Origin: Pontederia crassipes
Lineage: Eukaryota > Streptophyta > Magnoliopsida > Commelinales > Pontederiaceae
Assembly (NCBI GenBank): GCA_030549335.1
Contig: CM060188.1
Location: 13,064,501 to 13,128,500 of the forward strand
DNA: 64,000 nt
Reading direction: 5' to 3'
Shown here piece by piece: positions 23,531 to 33,475 of this stretch (position 1 is the first letter of the stretch; each line of letters opens with the position of its first letter). The notes beneath the pieces are model-generated. The model was not told the origin of the DNA and did no database searches. It was given only the letters and a program-made list of their open reading frames with translations. The translations under genes and the position numbers were made by a program.

Positions 23531-23780
23531 TTAGTGTTCCATTGTAGCACTATACATTTTGTAGTACCGATTTAGTTTACTTTATAGCAATCTAAAATTA
23601 GTATAATAAAAAAAATACTTTTCTTCTTTTTCTCTCTCTTCTTACTCTCCCTCAATCCATTGTTGGTGACCCACAAGAACTCGATCACATTTCTTAATAA
23701 TCCGCTCTGATTCCATCCGCACAATTTTACCAAATAGTTACACCTGACATATTCCACATATACATAAACATTTATCAGTA
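23531..23780. repeat. Dispersed repeat fragment, related to 2803-3060
   Basis: Directly right of the CACTA target site, 'ttccattgtagcac' and following sequence match 2803-3060 with many changes. It is the DNA into which the CACTA element inserted, or lies next to it. Confidence 0.4.
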
Positions 23781-23931
23781 ATTTATACATGTGAAACTAA
23801 TAATTCAGGATGACTCACGCATTATTCAGTAAGATATAATAACTATATTTTTTTCTTAAATATCATCCGTATATTTATTGTTCATGCATGACACATATAA
23901 TAAATGCATTTTTTTTCATTTAACGAATTAT

Positions 23932-24135
23932 TAAGAGAAGATAAAGCATGAGCAATAAAAGAGAATTATAGGGGGGAAGAGAAAAGAGAAGAATATATTT
24001 TAGTGAGAGAAGATAAAGCATGAGTGAAAAGCGAGGGAAAAAAGGATGGAGAAGAAAATATTTTAGCGAGAGAAGATAAAGCATGAGTGAAAAGTGAGGG
24101 AAAAAGGATGGAGAAGAAAATATTTTAAAGAGAAG
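23932..24135 (+). repeat. Purine-rich tandem repeat, three units
   Basis: 'gataaagcatgag' recurs at about 23939, 24012 and 24075, each followed by a GA-rich stretch and 'gaagaaaatatttta' (the first copy is longer and diverged). Units are about 63-73 bp. Non-coding. Confidence 0.7.
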
Positions 24136-24429
24136 AGAGAGAGATGCTGCCAAGGGAGCAAATTCAGGCCTAATCCCCACTCGCCAATCGAATTCCATGA
24201 GCATAAAAATCTATTGAATGAAGACAATTTGTTTTTTAAAAAATGCTGCTTCAGAAAGTAGCAAGCATAAAAATCTTCAACAATTCAACTTTTTTACTTA
24301 AAAGATAAATTTTTAACATTTGATTGTTACTTTCAAATTTAATTAAACAAATATAGAAACACATATTAAAGGCAAAACTCAAATTTATTATTTGCTCCAT
24401 TCAAACTTGAAGTAAGAAATGTAAGATAG

Positions 24430-24560
24430 AGAATGATTTAGTTAACGATTAGATTAGATACTTCCAGAAACAACTACAAGTAGTAGTATGCATTTAGAAT
24501 GATTTAGTTAACGATTAGGTTAGATACTTCCAGAAACAACTACAAGTAGTATGCATTTAG
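24430..24560 (+). repeat. Tandem duplication of 66 bp upstream of the peroxiredoxin gene
   Basis: The segment starting 'agaatgatttagttaacg' at 24430 is repeated from 24496 with one substitution and a 3 bp difference ('tagtagtag' against 'tagtag'). The near identity indicates a recent duplication about 390-520 bp before the start codon. Confidence 0.85.
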
Positions 24561-24685
24561 AACATTTTCCAGAAGAATATGGAAAATTTTGTTCGTGCGA
24601 AAGATTTTTGTTGACGGAGAAATATGTGCCCAGCTGCTACCGGGGAATGCCCGCGAGGTGGCCCCGCTTTGGCAGTGTCCCGAGC

Positions 24686-24828
24686 ACGCGTGGCAGTTAA
24701 TGCCGCGGGCGAGCTGCTGGCGCCTACGATCGTTGACGCCTACACAATTCGGGTGCTTAGCGTACTCACGACACGTCTCGGAAGCATGTAGACGGCAGGC
24801 GCCACGACTCGAGCAGGTGGCCTGCATG
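24686..24828 (+). promoter_or_regulatory. Putative ABA/seed cis-elements of the peroxiredoxin promoter
   Basis: Three motifs known from seed-expressed, ABA-responsive genes cluster here. ACGCGTGGC at 24686-24694 is one base from the CE3 coupling element ACGCGTGTC. GACACGT at 24770-24776 is ACGTGTC (an ABRE) on the minus strand. TGCATG at 24823-24828 is the RY core CATGCA on the minus strand. Motifs are seen directly; function is inferred from plant 1-Cys peroxiredoxin genes, which are seed and ABA regulated. Confidence 0.5.
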
Positions 24829-24857
24829 CGGGTGCGAAACTGCGAGGACTCGCCGGC

Positions 24858-24865
24858 TATAAAAG
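24858..24865 (+). promoter_or_regulatory. TATA box of the peroxiredoxin gene
   Basis: TATAAAAG lies 91 bp before the start codon in a GC-rich context, so transcription probably starts near 24890 with a 5' leader of about 60 bases. Confidence 0.7.
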
Positions 24866-24948
24866 AAACGAAAAGGGTACGCCAGCAGAAGACACGCATA
24901 TCTCTTAACTCGAATCGGAAGTGCAGCACGCAGAAGCCGACGGAAAAG

Positions 24949-25868
24949 ATGCCGGGGCTCACTATCGGCGACGTCATCCCCGACCTGGTGGTCGACACCA
25001 CCCAGGGGAAAATCAGGATCCACGACTACGTCGGCGACGGCTGCGCCATCATCTTCTCTCACCCCAGTACGTGCGACCGTGCGTGATCCTTTGCACATAA
25101 CTTGGTGTACTAATGATCGTTTCGGGACTTGGATCCGCATGCAGGCGACTTCACCCCCGTGTGCACGACGGAGCTGGGAAAGATGGCGGTCTACGCGCCT
25201 GAGTTCGAGAAGAGGGGAGTCAAGTTGCTGGGCTTGTCGTGCAACGACGTCCACTCCCACAAGGAGTGGATCAAGGACGTCGAGGCCTACACCGTACGTA
25301 ATCTCTCTCTCTCTCTCGCTCGCTCGCTCGCATATGCAACTAAACACGATTGAATGCGATGTAGCCTGGTTGCCATGTGACCTACCCGATCATAGCGGAT
25401 CCTAATAGGGAGGTGATCAAGCAGCTCAACATGGTGGATCCCGACGAGAAGGATTCCGCCGGCAACAACATGCCTTCTCGCGCCCTCCACATCGTCGGCC
25501 CCGACAAGAAGGTAAAGCGCTCTCTTGCCCCTCCCCTCGATCTGATCGCTCTTCTTCTAGATAGGTTCGTAATTTGATCACGACTGCATAATATGTTCAC
25601 AATTCACATGGAAATGTAGGTGAAGCTGAGTTTTCTGTACCCGGCGACGACGGGGAGGAATATGGACGAGGTGCTGAGGGTGGTGGACTCGCTGCAGAAG
25701 GCGGCGAAGCACCGGGTGGCGACGCCGGCGGACTGGAAGCCGGGGCAACCGGTGGTGATATCGCCGGGCGTGTCGGACGAGGAGGCCAAGAAGATGTTCC
25801 CGCAGGGGTTCGAGACCAAGGATCTGCCCTCCAAGAAGGGCTACCTTCGCTTCACCACCGTCGACTGA
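24949..25868 (+). CDS. PER1: 1-Cys peroxiredoxin (seed-type PER1), 4 exons
   Basis: Exons 24949-25066, 25145-25293, 25365-25511 and 25620-25868, all with GT-AG introns, join in phase to 220 residues, the family's usual length. It reduces hydrogen peroxide and organic peroxides; plant members act in the nucleus and cytosol of embryo and aleurone and are linked to dormancy. The peroxidatic Cys is residue 46 in [10 protein letters not shown]. Later motifs are [52 protein letters not shown] and [20 protein letters not shown]. The 1-Cys tail is [22 protein letters not shown]. The resolving Cys of 2-Cys enzymes is absent. Exon 1/2 joining gives Ser at residue 40, where most relatives have Gly. The start has a purine at -3 (AAAGATG context). 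Confidence 0.96.
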
Positions 25869-27342
25869 CTTACCCATAGAAACCATGTTTCTTACCTATG
25901 TGTAGTTGTGTACAGTAGGAAAGTGTGGTAACGTACGTGATGTCAAAACGCTTCGTGTGACTGTGTGTGCATATGTGTGCATATATGGTTTGTACTTGTA
26001 ATTCTAAATAGTAGAAGAAAGAAAAATGGAGTTCTGGTGTGGTTTAAAGGAGTCTGGGCGATTTGTAACTTGGTAATCTTAAATGGTATTGAATGAATAA
26101 CGATGAACTTACATTCTTATAATTATAATATAGTATTATTATATGAGTACGAGAAAAATGCATATATAAAATGCATATATGAACATATATAAAAATGATT
26201 TATATAAACTCGAAAGCGTCTTATATATGTTGCCATTCGATTGGCGTTGATTTTGTTCATCAAATAATGTGGGAACGCGCGCGAGTGACTCGTAGTCGTA
26301 GATCAGCCATCTTTGTTTTTAATTTTTAAATTTAAATTGCCTGTTAAATTTGAATGAAATTTGATGTGCTAATTGATTTTTTAAATAGTTTTTCACTCCC
26401 TAAATTTTTCCTCAAATTTTTCACTCCTTGTGTGGGCGGTCTAACTTGATTTTTTTAAAAGTTCTTCGCTCCCCATTTTTTTTATTCTCGCGGGAAAAAA
26501 ATATTTTTTAGTGGGGTTTGAATCTCTGATTCTGTATGATATTAAAAGATGTGCTAATTAATTTTTTAAGATGTTAATTAATTTTCTTAAAAATTTAAGT
26601 GAGTTGTTGATAATTTTGTTTTAGACAATAAAAGAAAAAATATATGTTTTACTAAGAGTTTAAGAACTTTTGATTTCTGTTGCTAATTTATTTATTTTTT
26701 AAAAAAAGCTTAAGCAGTGTATAATACCGCTACATGCGTTATATATATGGTCATATATATACCCCTATAGCTCTTAATATGAAGAGCCTGCTGTGTATTG
26801 GTCATTTGTTTGGGAATCACGTAAAATTGAAGAAAGAATGAAAAATTGCAGTATATTTTTCAGCGGCCGTAAAATTTACAAATAGTTGTTTGGATAACAT
26901 TTTGATTGGATTTAATACTATGGTTTAGGATCAAATATGGCGTGAAAATATTAGGAGGACAAAGCTCCTAATTTTTTCGTTCGAGAGCGACTTGCGACAG
27001 CACAAAGAAAAAAAAAAGAATGTTGCAGCTTATTTTCATTTTTTTAATGTTTATCGTGGTAACATTTCCAGCTAAACTTTTTCATAATTTTTTCTTCACC
27101 GTGGTATAAAAGTGCAATACTATATAATTTTAAAACTCATGGGCTAAAAAAACTTTTAGCCAAACGGGGCCTTAACTTTCAATTTCCTTTACAAATTAAG
27201 TAATAACGGTATTCAAACACTTTATTCCGACATTTATGTTTAAAGATAATTTTACCAATGTAAAATTTAAAATCTATTCTATCAAGATATTTTGAATTGC
27301 CAACAAATTAAATAGACTGTCTTGAGATGACACATGATCATG
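25869..27342. other. 3' flank of the peroxiredoxin gene and AT-rich spacer
   Basis: The first ~230 bases are the likely 3' untranslated region, with an 'aatgaataa' polyadenylation-like signal near 26091. At 26810-27180 a stretch starts 'catttgtttggga' and ends 'gccaaacggggcctta', which may be an old MITE, but no target duplication is clear. No other gene is seen. Confidence 0.45.
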
Positions 27343-27581
27343 CAGGGGCGGACTTAGAGGGGGCCCTACCCCTCCTAAGTTTTTCAATTTTAATTAGTTA
27401 TGTATACTTAAATGTAATTTTTAGAGTTAAAAATTACTTTGACCCCCCTTAAAATCATGTAGTATGCCATTTTTGCATAAAATATATATTAGTATAATTG
27501 TCATGTGCCTTTTAGATCAATTGAGAGGTTGTGGGATCGAAACTTGGCCCCCCTTTGTTTTTGTTTCTCGGTCCGCCCCTA
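27343..27581. mobile_element. hAT-type MITE with 8 bp target duplication
   Basis: The left end CAGGGGCGGAC and right end GTCCGCCCCTA are inverted repeats with one terminal mismatch. TGATCATG flanks the 239 bp element on both sides (27335-27342 and 27582-27589); an 8 bp duplication is typical of hAT transposons. No coding capacity. A diverged relative ('aaggacggaccca', then 'ggggggacttgaccctcc') lies at 59680-59760. Confidence 0.88.
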
Positions 27582-27589
27582 TGATCATG

Positions 27590-28490
27590 CATAACTTATA
27601 GAATTTAAAAGTAACTCTTTATAAACTTGAGATAAATCAGTCCCAATGGACGAGCTTCGTCGAAAAGATGACAAGTTGAAGAGTAGCAATATGAGACATT
27701 GTAAGTAATTCAGCAAGAAATTTTTTCATAGATAAAATGATAATAAATTTTAATATATTTATTGTTCTCATGTAAAGTTGGATATTTAGTCATATGGATA
27801 CATGTTGCATTAATGCAAAACATATGCATAGATTTCACTTAAGATATGCTTGATAATTTAATTTAAGAATGGGTGGATTAGGGTGTGAAGTTTTGAGGTT
27901 GAGTGTGGTGAGTGTTTATATTAATTATATTAAGATATAAATTAATAAAATAAAATGATTAATTTAATCTATTATTTGTTTGGATATACATTTTAATGCA
28001 TGGATTATGGATGGTTAAATTAGGTAAATGCCTTTATTATCCTTACAAAAAACCATTCCTTCTAATTTGAATGAGAAGAAAAGTATAGAATGAAAATAAT
28101 TATTTCTAACCCATAAAAAAATATTAACTTTGTAGATTTAATTTTAAGTCACGCAATTACCAACCTAATCTTAGTTAAATTTTTTAAAATGATATCCAAA
28201 CAAGGTGTAAGTTTTCTAAACCCAATGCATTGCAAATAAACCTAACACATCCCTAAACTCTCCATCCAAACAAAGCCTAAGAGTTGGATGTAAGACTTGC
28301 ATGGATGAAATTAAGAATTTCGACCAAGCAAGTCCCCTGTTGTAATCACAAGTGCTCTATATTCAATTTTAACAATGTTCATTGGTTGCATCTTATTTCA
28401 CCTTGTCCAAACAATAACTGACGAGAAAATCAATAACATATGAATAAATGGGCAACCGGCCCAATCAAAATCAATGAAGCTAGTAAAATG
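27590..28490. other. AT-rich spacer, possible old MITE
   Basis: No gene. 'ttgtttggatatacat' near 27967 and 'atccaaacaaggtg' near 28193 form a rough inverted pair, and 'atccaaacaaagcctaag' follows at 28263. Such phrases are common MITE ends, but boundaries cannot be fixed. Confidence 0.35.
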
Positions 28491-28502
28491 AAATGATATA
28501 GG

Positions 28503-29342
28503 ATTTAATGGGGTGCTCCCAAATCTCTCCACTGTTCGATCGCGGCGCAACGGTGGAGATGCATCGTGGCATTTTTTCCCCATTTTCTCCCAACTCTTCC
28601 CACACCACGGTCTGACTGATCCCTCTCCGTCCACGGTTCGATCGCTCGAGCAGCGGCGAGGGCTCACTCAGATGGCAGTGAGGACGACGACTCACGAAGG
28701 GGGCGACGACTCGTGAAGGCGACAGCGGCGAGGTCTTTCTCGGGCAGTCACGTGAGAGGTGCTCGGGTGGTGGCGATGTCAAGCGATCGGCAGTGGCGAA
28801 GTCTCGCTTGGGCGATTGCGAGGTGGTCATGAAGGCAGCGGTGAGATGCTCAGGCGATGGCGAGGTTGAGCGAAGGGGGCGATGAGGTCGAGCGAAGGCA
28901 TCGCCAAGGAAAGAGACGTGTGGAACCCACACATGACAGCAAAATGGGTCCAACGTCGACATCGAGTGAAGAGGACGATCGATCCAACACGCAGCACTGA
29001 GGAATTCTATCGATCGAAACAGGAGCGCCTTTTGCGGTGAGGTACTCGGGCGGCGGTGAGGGCTCGCTCGGGCGGCGGCGAGGAATCGCGAAGGTACTCG
29101 AGAGGCGAGAGGGCTCACAATGACGGTGAGGTCTCGTGAGAAACTTTGGTGAAGCAAACGACGGTGAGGTCGGTCGAAGAGGGATCAGTGGAACCATATC
29201 TAAAGGGCTTGGTCGTGGGGAGAGTTGGGAGAAAAGCAGAAAAGAAGAACCGGATGCATCTCCACCGTCGCACCTCGATCGAATGGTGGAGAGATTTGGG
29301 AGCAGGGTGCTCTCAACTTAAGTTGGGAGGACCCCATTAAAT
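28503..29342. mobile_element. Mutator-like element with long inverted ends, no transposase
   Basis: The left ~130 bp (from ATTTAATGGGGTGCTCCC through AATCTCTCCACTGTTCGATCG, GGTGGAGATGCATC and TTTTCTCCCAACTCT to CTGATCCCTCT) is found inverted at the right end, with a 20-odd base insertion near the right terminus and scattered substitutions. Near-direct repeats AATGATATAGG / AATGATATAAGG flank the element and could be the 9-11 bp duplication of a Mutator-like element, although two extra bases intervene on the right. The interior is a GC-rich, GGCGA/GGTCGAGCG repeat-like stretch with no recognisable protein. Confidence 0.7.
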
Positions 29343-29356
29343 CTAATGATATAAGG

Positions 29357-29410
29357 TTTGCAAGACAAATGTCAGCGTGAAAGTTTGCAAGACAAATGTC
29401 AGCGTGAAAG
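29357..29410 (+). repeat. Perfect 27 bp tandem duplication
   Basis: A 27-base unit beginning TTTGCAAGACAAATG is present twice without a mismatch (29357-29383 and 29384-29410), so it is recent. Confidence 0.9.
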
Positions 29411-30998
29411 TTTGTGATCCAAACTTTCCAATCATGAATTGTGCCAAAAACATGTGTAAAATATGACAATTCGATTCTTATGACCGTTAAATAAATCAAA
29501 CTTTCCAAGAGTGGATAATATATTATAGGATTAAACAACGGAGCAAGATATCAAAGTGCCAAATTATGTCATTGTTTGAAGGCAAGCTTAGATGGTTTGC
29601 AATTGAATAAGTCACATTCGAACACGATGTCTGATGCATACTTTGACACAAGAGAAGTCCATATTCATGTCGCATGAATTCAATTCAAAGGAACAAACTA
29701 AGGTGACCCAAGTTTTTGAATTGAAAGCAAGAGTGAACACGCCTCTTGAGCACATCACAATAGGTCTTGTACATAGATAAGTATGGCAATGAAGATCAAA
29801 TCATGTTTTGGGATGGACTAGGAAGTCCTGACGATAATAGCATGTAGAATTCTTTCAATTTTCATGAAGAAAGACAATTATGAATAACATTTAGTGACAA
29901 CCGTTAGAGCAAGAAGGGGGCATTTTGGGTTTGGAAATTGGAGCATGACACCTTCAATTTAGGTGAGTCCTTTAGCCACAAGTGGGATCTTGCTTTGTAT
30001 CATTCTATATTCTCATCAACCTTCCTTTTAATTTTAAAAAAAACCCAATTGCATTAAATGGTTCTCTTATTTGAGGACAATCCTTGCAAAATCCAAATGA
30101 CATTAGCAAACAAGAACGTATAGTTCTTCTTTCATGTTTGTATGACACCCGAAAACATACAAGGTTTTTAATAACTATGTGGCTCACAGTTAGTCTCCAA
30201 GGATACACTCTCATAGGAAGGAGTAATATTAGCATATGCAACATAATTTTGGATAGGATATATAAGATGCCCTAGGGAACCATGTTGGATTGAGTGAACT
30301 ACTAAGAGACCAACTAATTCTAAATGGCGCCGATTCCATGTAGGTTGATCTAAAGACTAGTTTAATTGCAGAAATCGAGCCTCTAGCGATCACCCCTGCA
30401 TCAGATTCTTAAGGCGTATCAATGATAACAATAATAAAATGTTGAGTTATTTCATGGTCAGTATCAATCAACTACATGATCAGAATTGGTGCTCCTCAAT
30501 GCTATTGTTTGCTAATGTTGTATTCACCAAAATAGGTTTTAATTCTATGCCAATGGGACTTGTTGTATCAGCTTATAGTTGTAGAGGAAGATGATGGAAC
30601 CTCAGCAAAAATGAACATACTTGTGTAAAATTTAATATCACACCAAGTTAAGAAAATCTCATGTTGTAGATTGACGACACCTTTTTTCCTATATGCATAG
30701 CCGACAAAAGTGCACCTCTAGGGTGCTATCCAAATTTTCCATGTTCAAAGAATTATAAGTTTTTAACATAACAAAGCCACTAAAAAATGTGAAAATGCAT
30801 ATACGAAGAGCTCTACCATATGTCAACTAATAATGCGATTTACCATAAAAAATTTTAGTCATCATGCAATTGTAGTCATAATGCCCTCACCCCAATTTGA
30901 TAAGGAGTGAGGCTTGAAAACAAAGTGCATGAGAAACTTCTTAAAGATGTTGATGTTTTTGTTCTACACGAGCATTTTGTTATGGACTTAATTCCATG
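29411..30998. other. Unrecognised intergenic DNA
   Basis: No open frame longer than about 80 codons is convincing. The minus-strand frame 30005-30244 and plus-strand frame 30084-30275 carry no motif. The base composition is more balanced than in the AT-rich spacers, so decayed transposon coding DNA is possible, but I cannot assign it. Confidence 0.4.
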
Positions 30999-31004
30999 CT
31001 ACCA

Positions 31005-31490
31005 ACTTAAGTGCTACCACCATCTCGGTCATCGAACTGATCATCCATGGTTTATATGATTTCAACTATCTCGGCCGTCCAATTCACGATGGACGGCCGA
31101 GATTACGTCCTATTTTTTTTCCTAATAAGATCAGCCGCGCACTGCGCTCTCCTCTCTCTCTCCTCTTCGTCTCTGACAGCGCCCGCTCGATCGCCTTCTT
31201 CTTCCCGCCGTCGCTCGATCGGCTTCTTCTCCCCGCCGCCGCCCGATCTCGTCCACCACAGCCACCGCTCGCTGGCTTCTTCTCGTCGTCGCTCGATCGG
31301 CTTCTTCTCCACCGCCGCCGCCAGATCTGTTGCCGAGATCCTCGCTGCCTCCGCCAGATCTGTGCGGATCCGCTGTCCGTCGGCCGCATCCGACGCGCGA
31401 TCCGGCCAGATCCGCATGGATCTGCGGTCATCTTCGTCGGGACGAGGTCTATGAGTTCTCCGGCCGCTCTCTCGACCCCGCCGCCGCTCT
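31005..31490 (+). repeat. Left arm of the foldback element
   Basis: Pairs with 33115-33470. It is about 100 bp longer because a segment with CGCTCGATCGGCTTCTTCTC is repeated inside it. Further pairing into the GC-rich run to about 31890 is low-complexity. Confidence 0.8.
31069..31102. repeat. Perfect short hairpin inside the foldback terminus
   Basis: TCTCGGCCGTCCA (31069-31081) and TGGACGGCCGAGA (31090-31102) are perfect 13-base inverted repeats around an 8-base loop ATTCACGA. The partner copy in the right arm (about 33387-33418) is degraded by a few substitutions. Confidence 0.9.
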
Positions 31491-31994
31491 CGCCCCCGCC
31501 GCCGCTCTCGCCCCCGCCGCCGCTCTCTCGCCCCCTCCGCCGCCGTCTCACCCCGCCGCCGTCGCTCTCTCACCCCCTCTGTCGCCGTCTCGCCCCGCCG
31601 CCGCCGCTCTCGCCCCCGTCGCCGCTCTCTCGCCCCCGCCGCCGCTCTCTCGCCCCGCCGCCGCTCTCGTCCCCGCCGCCGCCGCTCTCTCGCCCCCTCC
31701 GCCGCCGTCTCTCCCCGCCACCGCCGCTCTCTCGCCCCCCTCCGCCGTCGTCTCGCCCCGCCGCCGCCGCTCTCTCGCCCCGCCGCCGCCGCCACTCTCA
31801 CCCCCGCCGCCACTCTCTCGTCCCCCCACCGCCGCTCTTCCACCCTACCGCCGCCGTGCTCTCGCCCCTCGCCGCCCGAGGATTGTGCGGCCGCTGACCT
31901 CGGCCGCCGACTGGGCCCGCCCGAAGCCTCCTATAATTAGTAAAATTTGTAATTTAAATTAATCATAATTTTGTTAATCTTGTGAAGGCAGCCT

Positions 31995-32512
31995 ATGGCG
32001 TACTTGCACTTTGATACGATTTAAGTGCACTTTAATGTGGTTCGAACTTGAACATGATTGTATTCCATTTCATTTGTCGTCAAAGAATTTGTATGCACTT
32101 GCATGTGGTTCGATTCTTGTATATATACTTGAACATGATTGTCGGGAGTACTTGAACATGATTGTTGGGAAGATGAATTTCATTTCATTTGTTGTCAAAG
32201 AATTTGTATGCACTTGCACTTTGATGTGATTTAAGTGCACTTTGATGTAGCTCGATTCTTATATACGCCCTTGAACATGATTGTCGAAAGGGTGAATTTC
32301 ATTTCATTTGTCGTCAAAGAATTTGTATGCACTTGCACTTTGATATGGTTCGATTCTTGTATACGTACTTGAACATGATTGTCGGAAGGTGAATTCCATT
32401 TCATTTGTCGTCAAAGAATTTGTATACACATGCACTTTGATGTGGTTCGATTCTTATATACGTACTTGAACATGATTGTCGAAAGGGTGAATTCCATTTC
32501 ATTTGTCGTCAA
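31995..32512 (+). repeat. Tandem repeat in the foldback centre, ~97-125 bp units
   Basis: CATTTCATTTGTCGTCAAAG, or a one-base variant, occurs near 32068, 32175, 32300, 32397 and 32492. It is followed by a TTTGTATGCACTTGCA phrase, then GGTTCGATTCTT and CTTGAACATGATTGTCG. Spacing is about 97 bp in the last units and longer where a TTTAAGTGCACTT segment is inserted. Confidence 0.85.
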
Positions 32513-33114
32513 CATATTGCACATCAAATTACAACTCAAAAAATTGTAAGCTAATCATATCGTACATGGTAGTATAATTAAAAATTACAATCAAGTTACA
32601 ATTAATGTTCATGTTAAACTCCAAATTGTAAATCAAATTAAAAAGTTCAGTAATCTCGATTACAATCTTCAATTACTGTAATCGGTGAGGGTTAACGGCG
32701 ACTACGAGTGGGCGAGGCAGTCAGGCAAGGTCGTGGTTGCGGCGAGTGGGAAAGGTGGCGGAGGCTGCGAGTGGGCGTAGCGGCGAGAGGGCAGCGGCGG
32801 GGGTGAGAGAATGGCGGCGGCGGCGAGAGAACGGCGGTGGAGGGAGGCAAGGGAATGGCGAGAGAGGGGGCGACGAGAAGGTCGGCGAGAGAGGGGGCGA
32901 CGGGAAGGTCGGCGAGAGAGGGGGTGGCGGCGCCGGTCGAGCTGGGCGAGAGGGCTGTCGGCTAGGCGAGACGGCGGCGGGGGCAAGAGCGGCGACGGAG
33001 GGGGCTGTCGGCTAGGCGAGACGGCGGCGGGGGCGAGAGCGGCGACGGAGGGGGGCAGGGGCGAGAGCGGTGGCAGCGGGGCGAGACGGCGACAGAGGGG
33101 GGCGAGAGCGGCGG

Positions 33115-33470
33115 CGGAGGGGGGCGAGAGAGCGGTCAAAGAACTCGTAGACCTCGTCCCAACGAAGATGACCACAGATCCGTGCGGATCTGGCTGGATT
33201 GCGCGTCGGAGCGGCCGACGGACGGCGGATCCGCACAGATCTGGCGGAGGCGGCAAGGATCTCGGCAACAGATCTGGCGGCGGAGAAGAAGCCGATCGAG
33301 CGGGTGTTGCCGGAGGCAAAGAGGAGAGAGAGAGGAGAGCCCAGTGTGTGCCCGACCTTATTAGAAAAAAATAGAACGTAATATCGACCGTCCATCGTGA
33401 ATTGGACAGCCGAGGTAGTTGGAATCATATAAATCATGGATGATCAGATCCATGGTCGAGATGTTCTTAA
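33115..33470 (-). repeat. Right arm of the foldback element
   Basis: Inverted counterpart of 31005-31490. To its left, 32735-33115 is a purine-rich GGCGGCGGGGGCGAGAG run that is the complement-type counterpart of the pyrimidine-rich run at 31490-31890. Confidence 0.8.
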
Positions 33471-33475
33471 GTAGC

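Larger units (their letters stand above)
30999..33475. mobile_element. Large foldback (long-inverted-repeat) element
   Basis: The left arm from about 31005 and the right arm to about 33470 are inverted copies. Paired landmarks, left then right read on minus, are GATCATCCATGGTTTATATG / GATCATCCATGATTTATATG, CCAATTCACGATGGACGG in both, CTCTCCTCTCTCTCTCCTC in both, GCCAGATCTGT in both, and GTCATCTTCG.TGGGACGAGGTCTA in both. The arms then continue into CCGCCG/CTCTCGCC low-complexity runs on both sides. The central 0.8 kb is AT-richer and contains a tandem repeat. No transposase or clear target duplication is visible. Most likely a non-autonomous Mutator-like or foldback element. Long Pro/Ala- or Gly/Arg-rich frames in the arms on both strands are composition artefacts. 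Confidence 0.8.

Noticed and set aside
24766-25347. 193-residue minus-strand ORF over the peroxiredoxin gene
   Set aside because: It is the antisense shadow of GC-rich exons 1-2, crosses introns, and has no recognisable domain.
28480-29197. 225-residue minus-strand ORF in the Mutator-like element
   Set aside because: It runs through both inverted ends and a repetitive GC-rich centre, with no domain or codon structure of a real gene.
31103-31962. Long ORFs on both strands (up to 246 residues) in the foldback arms, Arg/Gly- or Pro/Ala-rich
   Set aside because: They arise from the low-complexity CCGCCG/CTCTCGCC composition, are open in several frames at once, and lack domains.
32702-33437. Long ORFs in the right foldback arm
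   Set aside because: Same composition artefact as the left arm; they are inverted counterparts.
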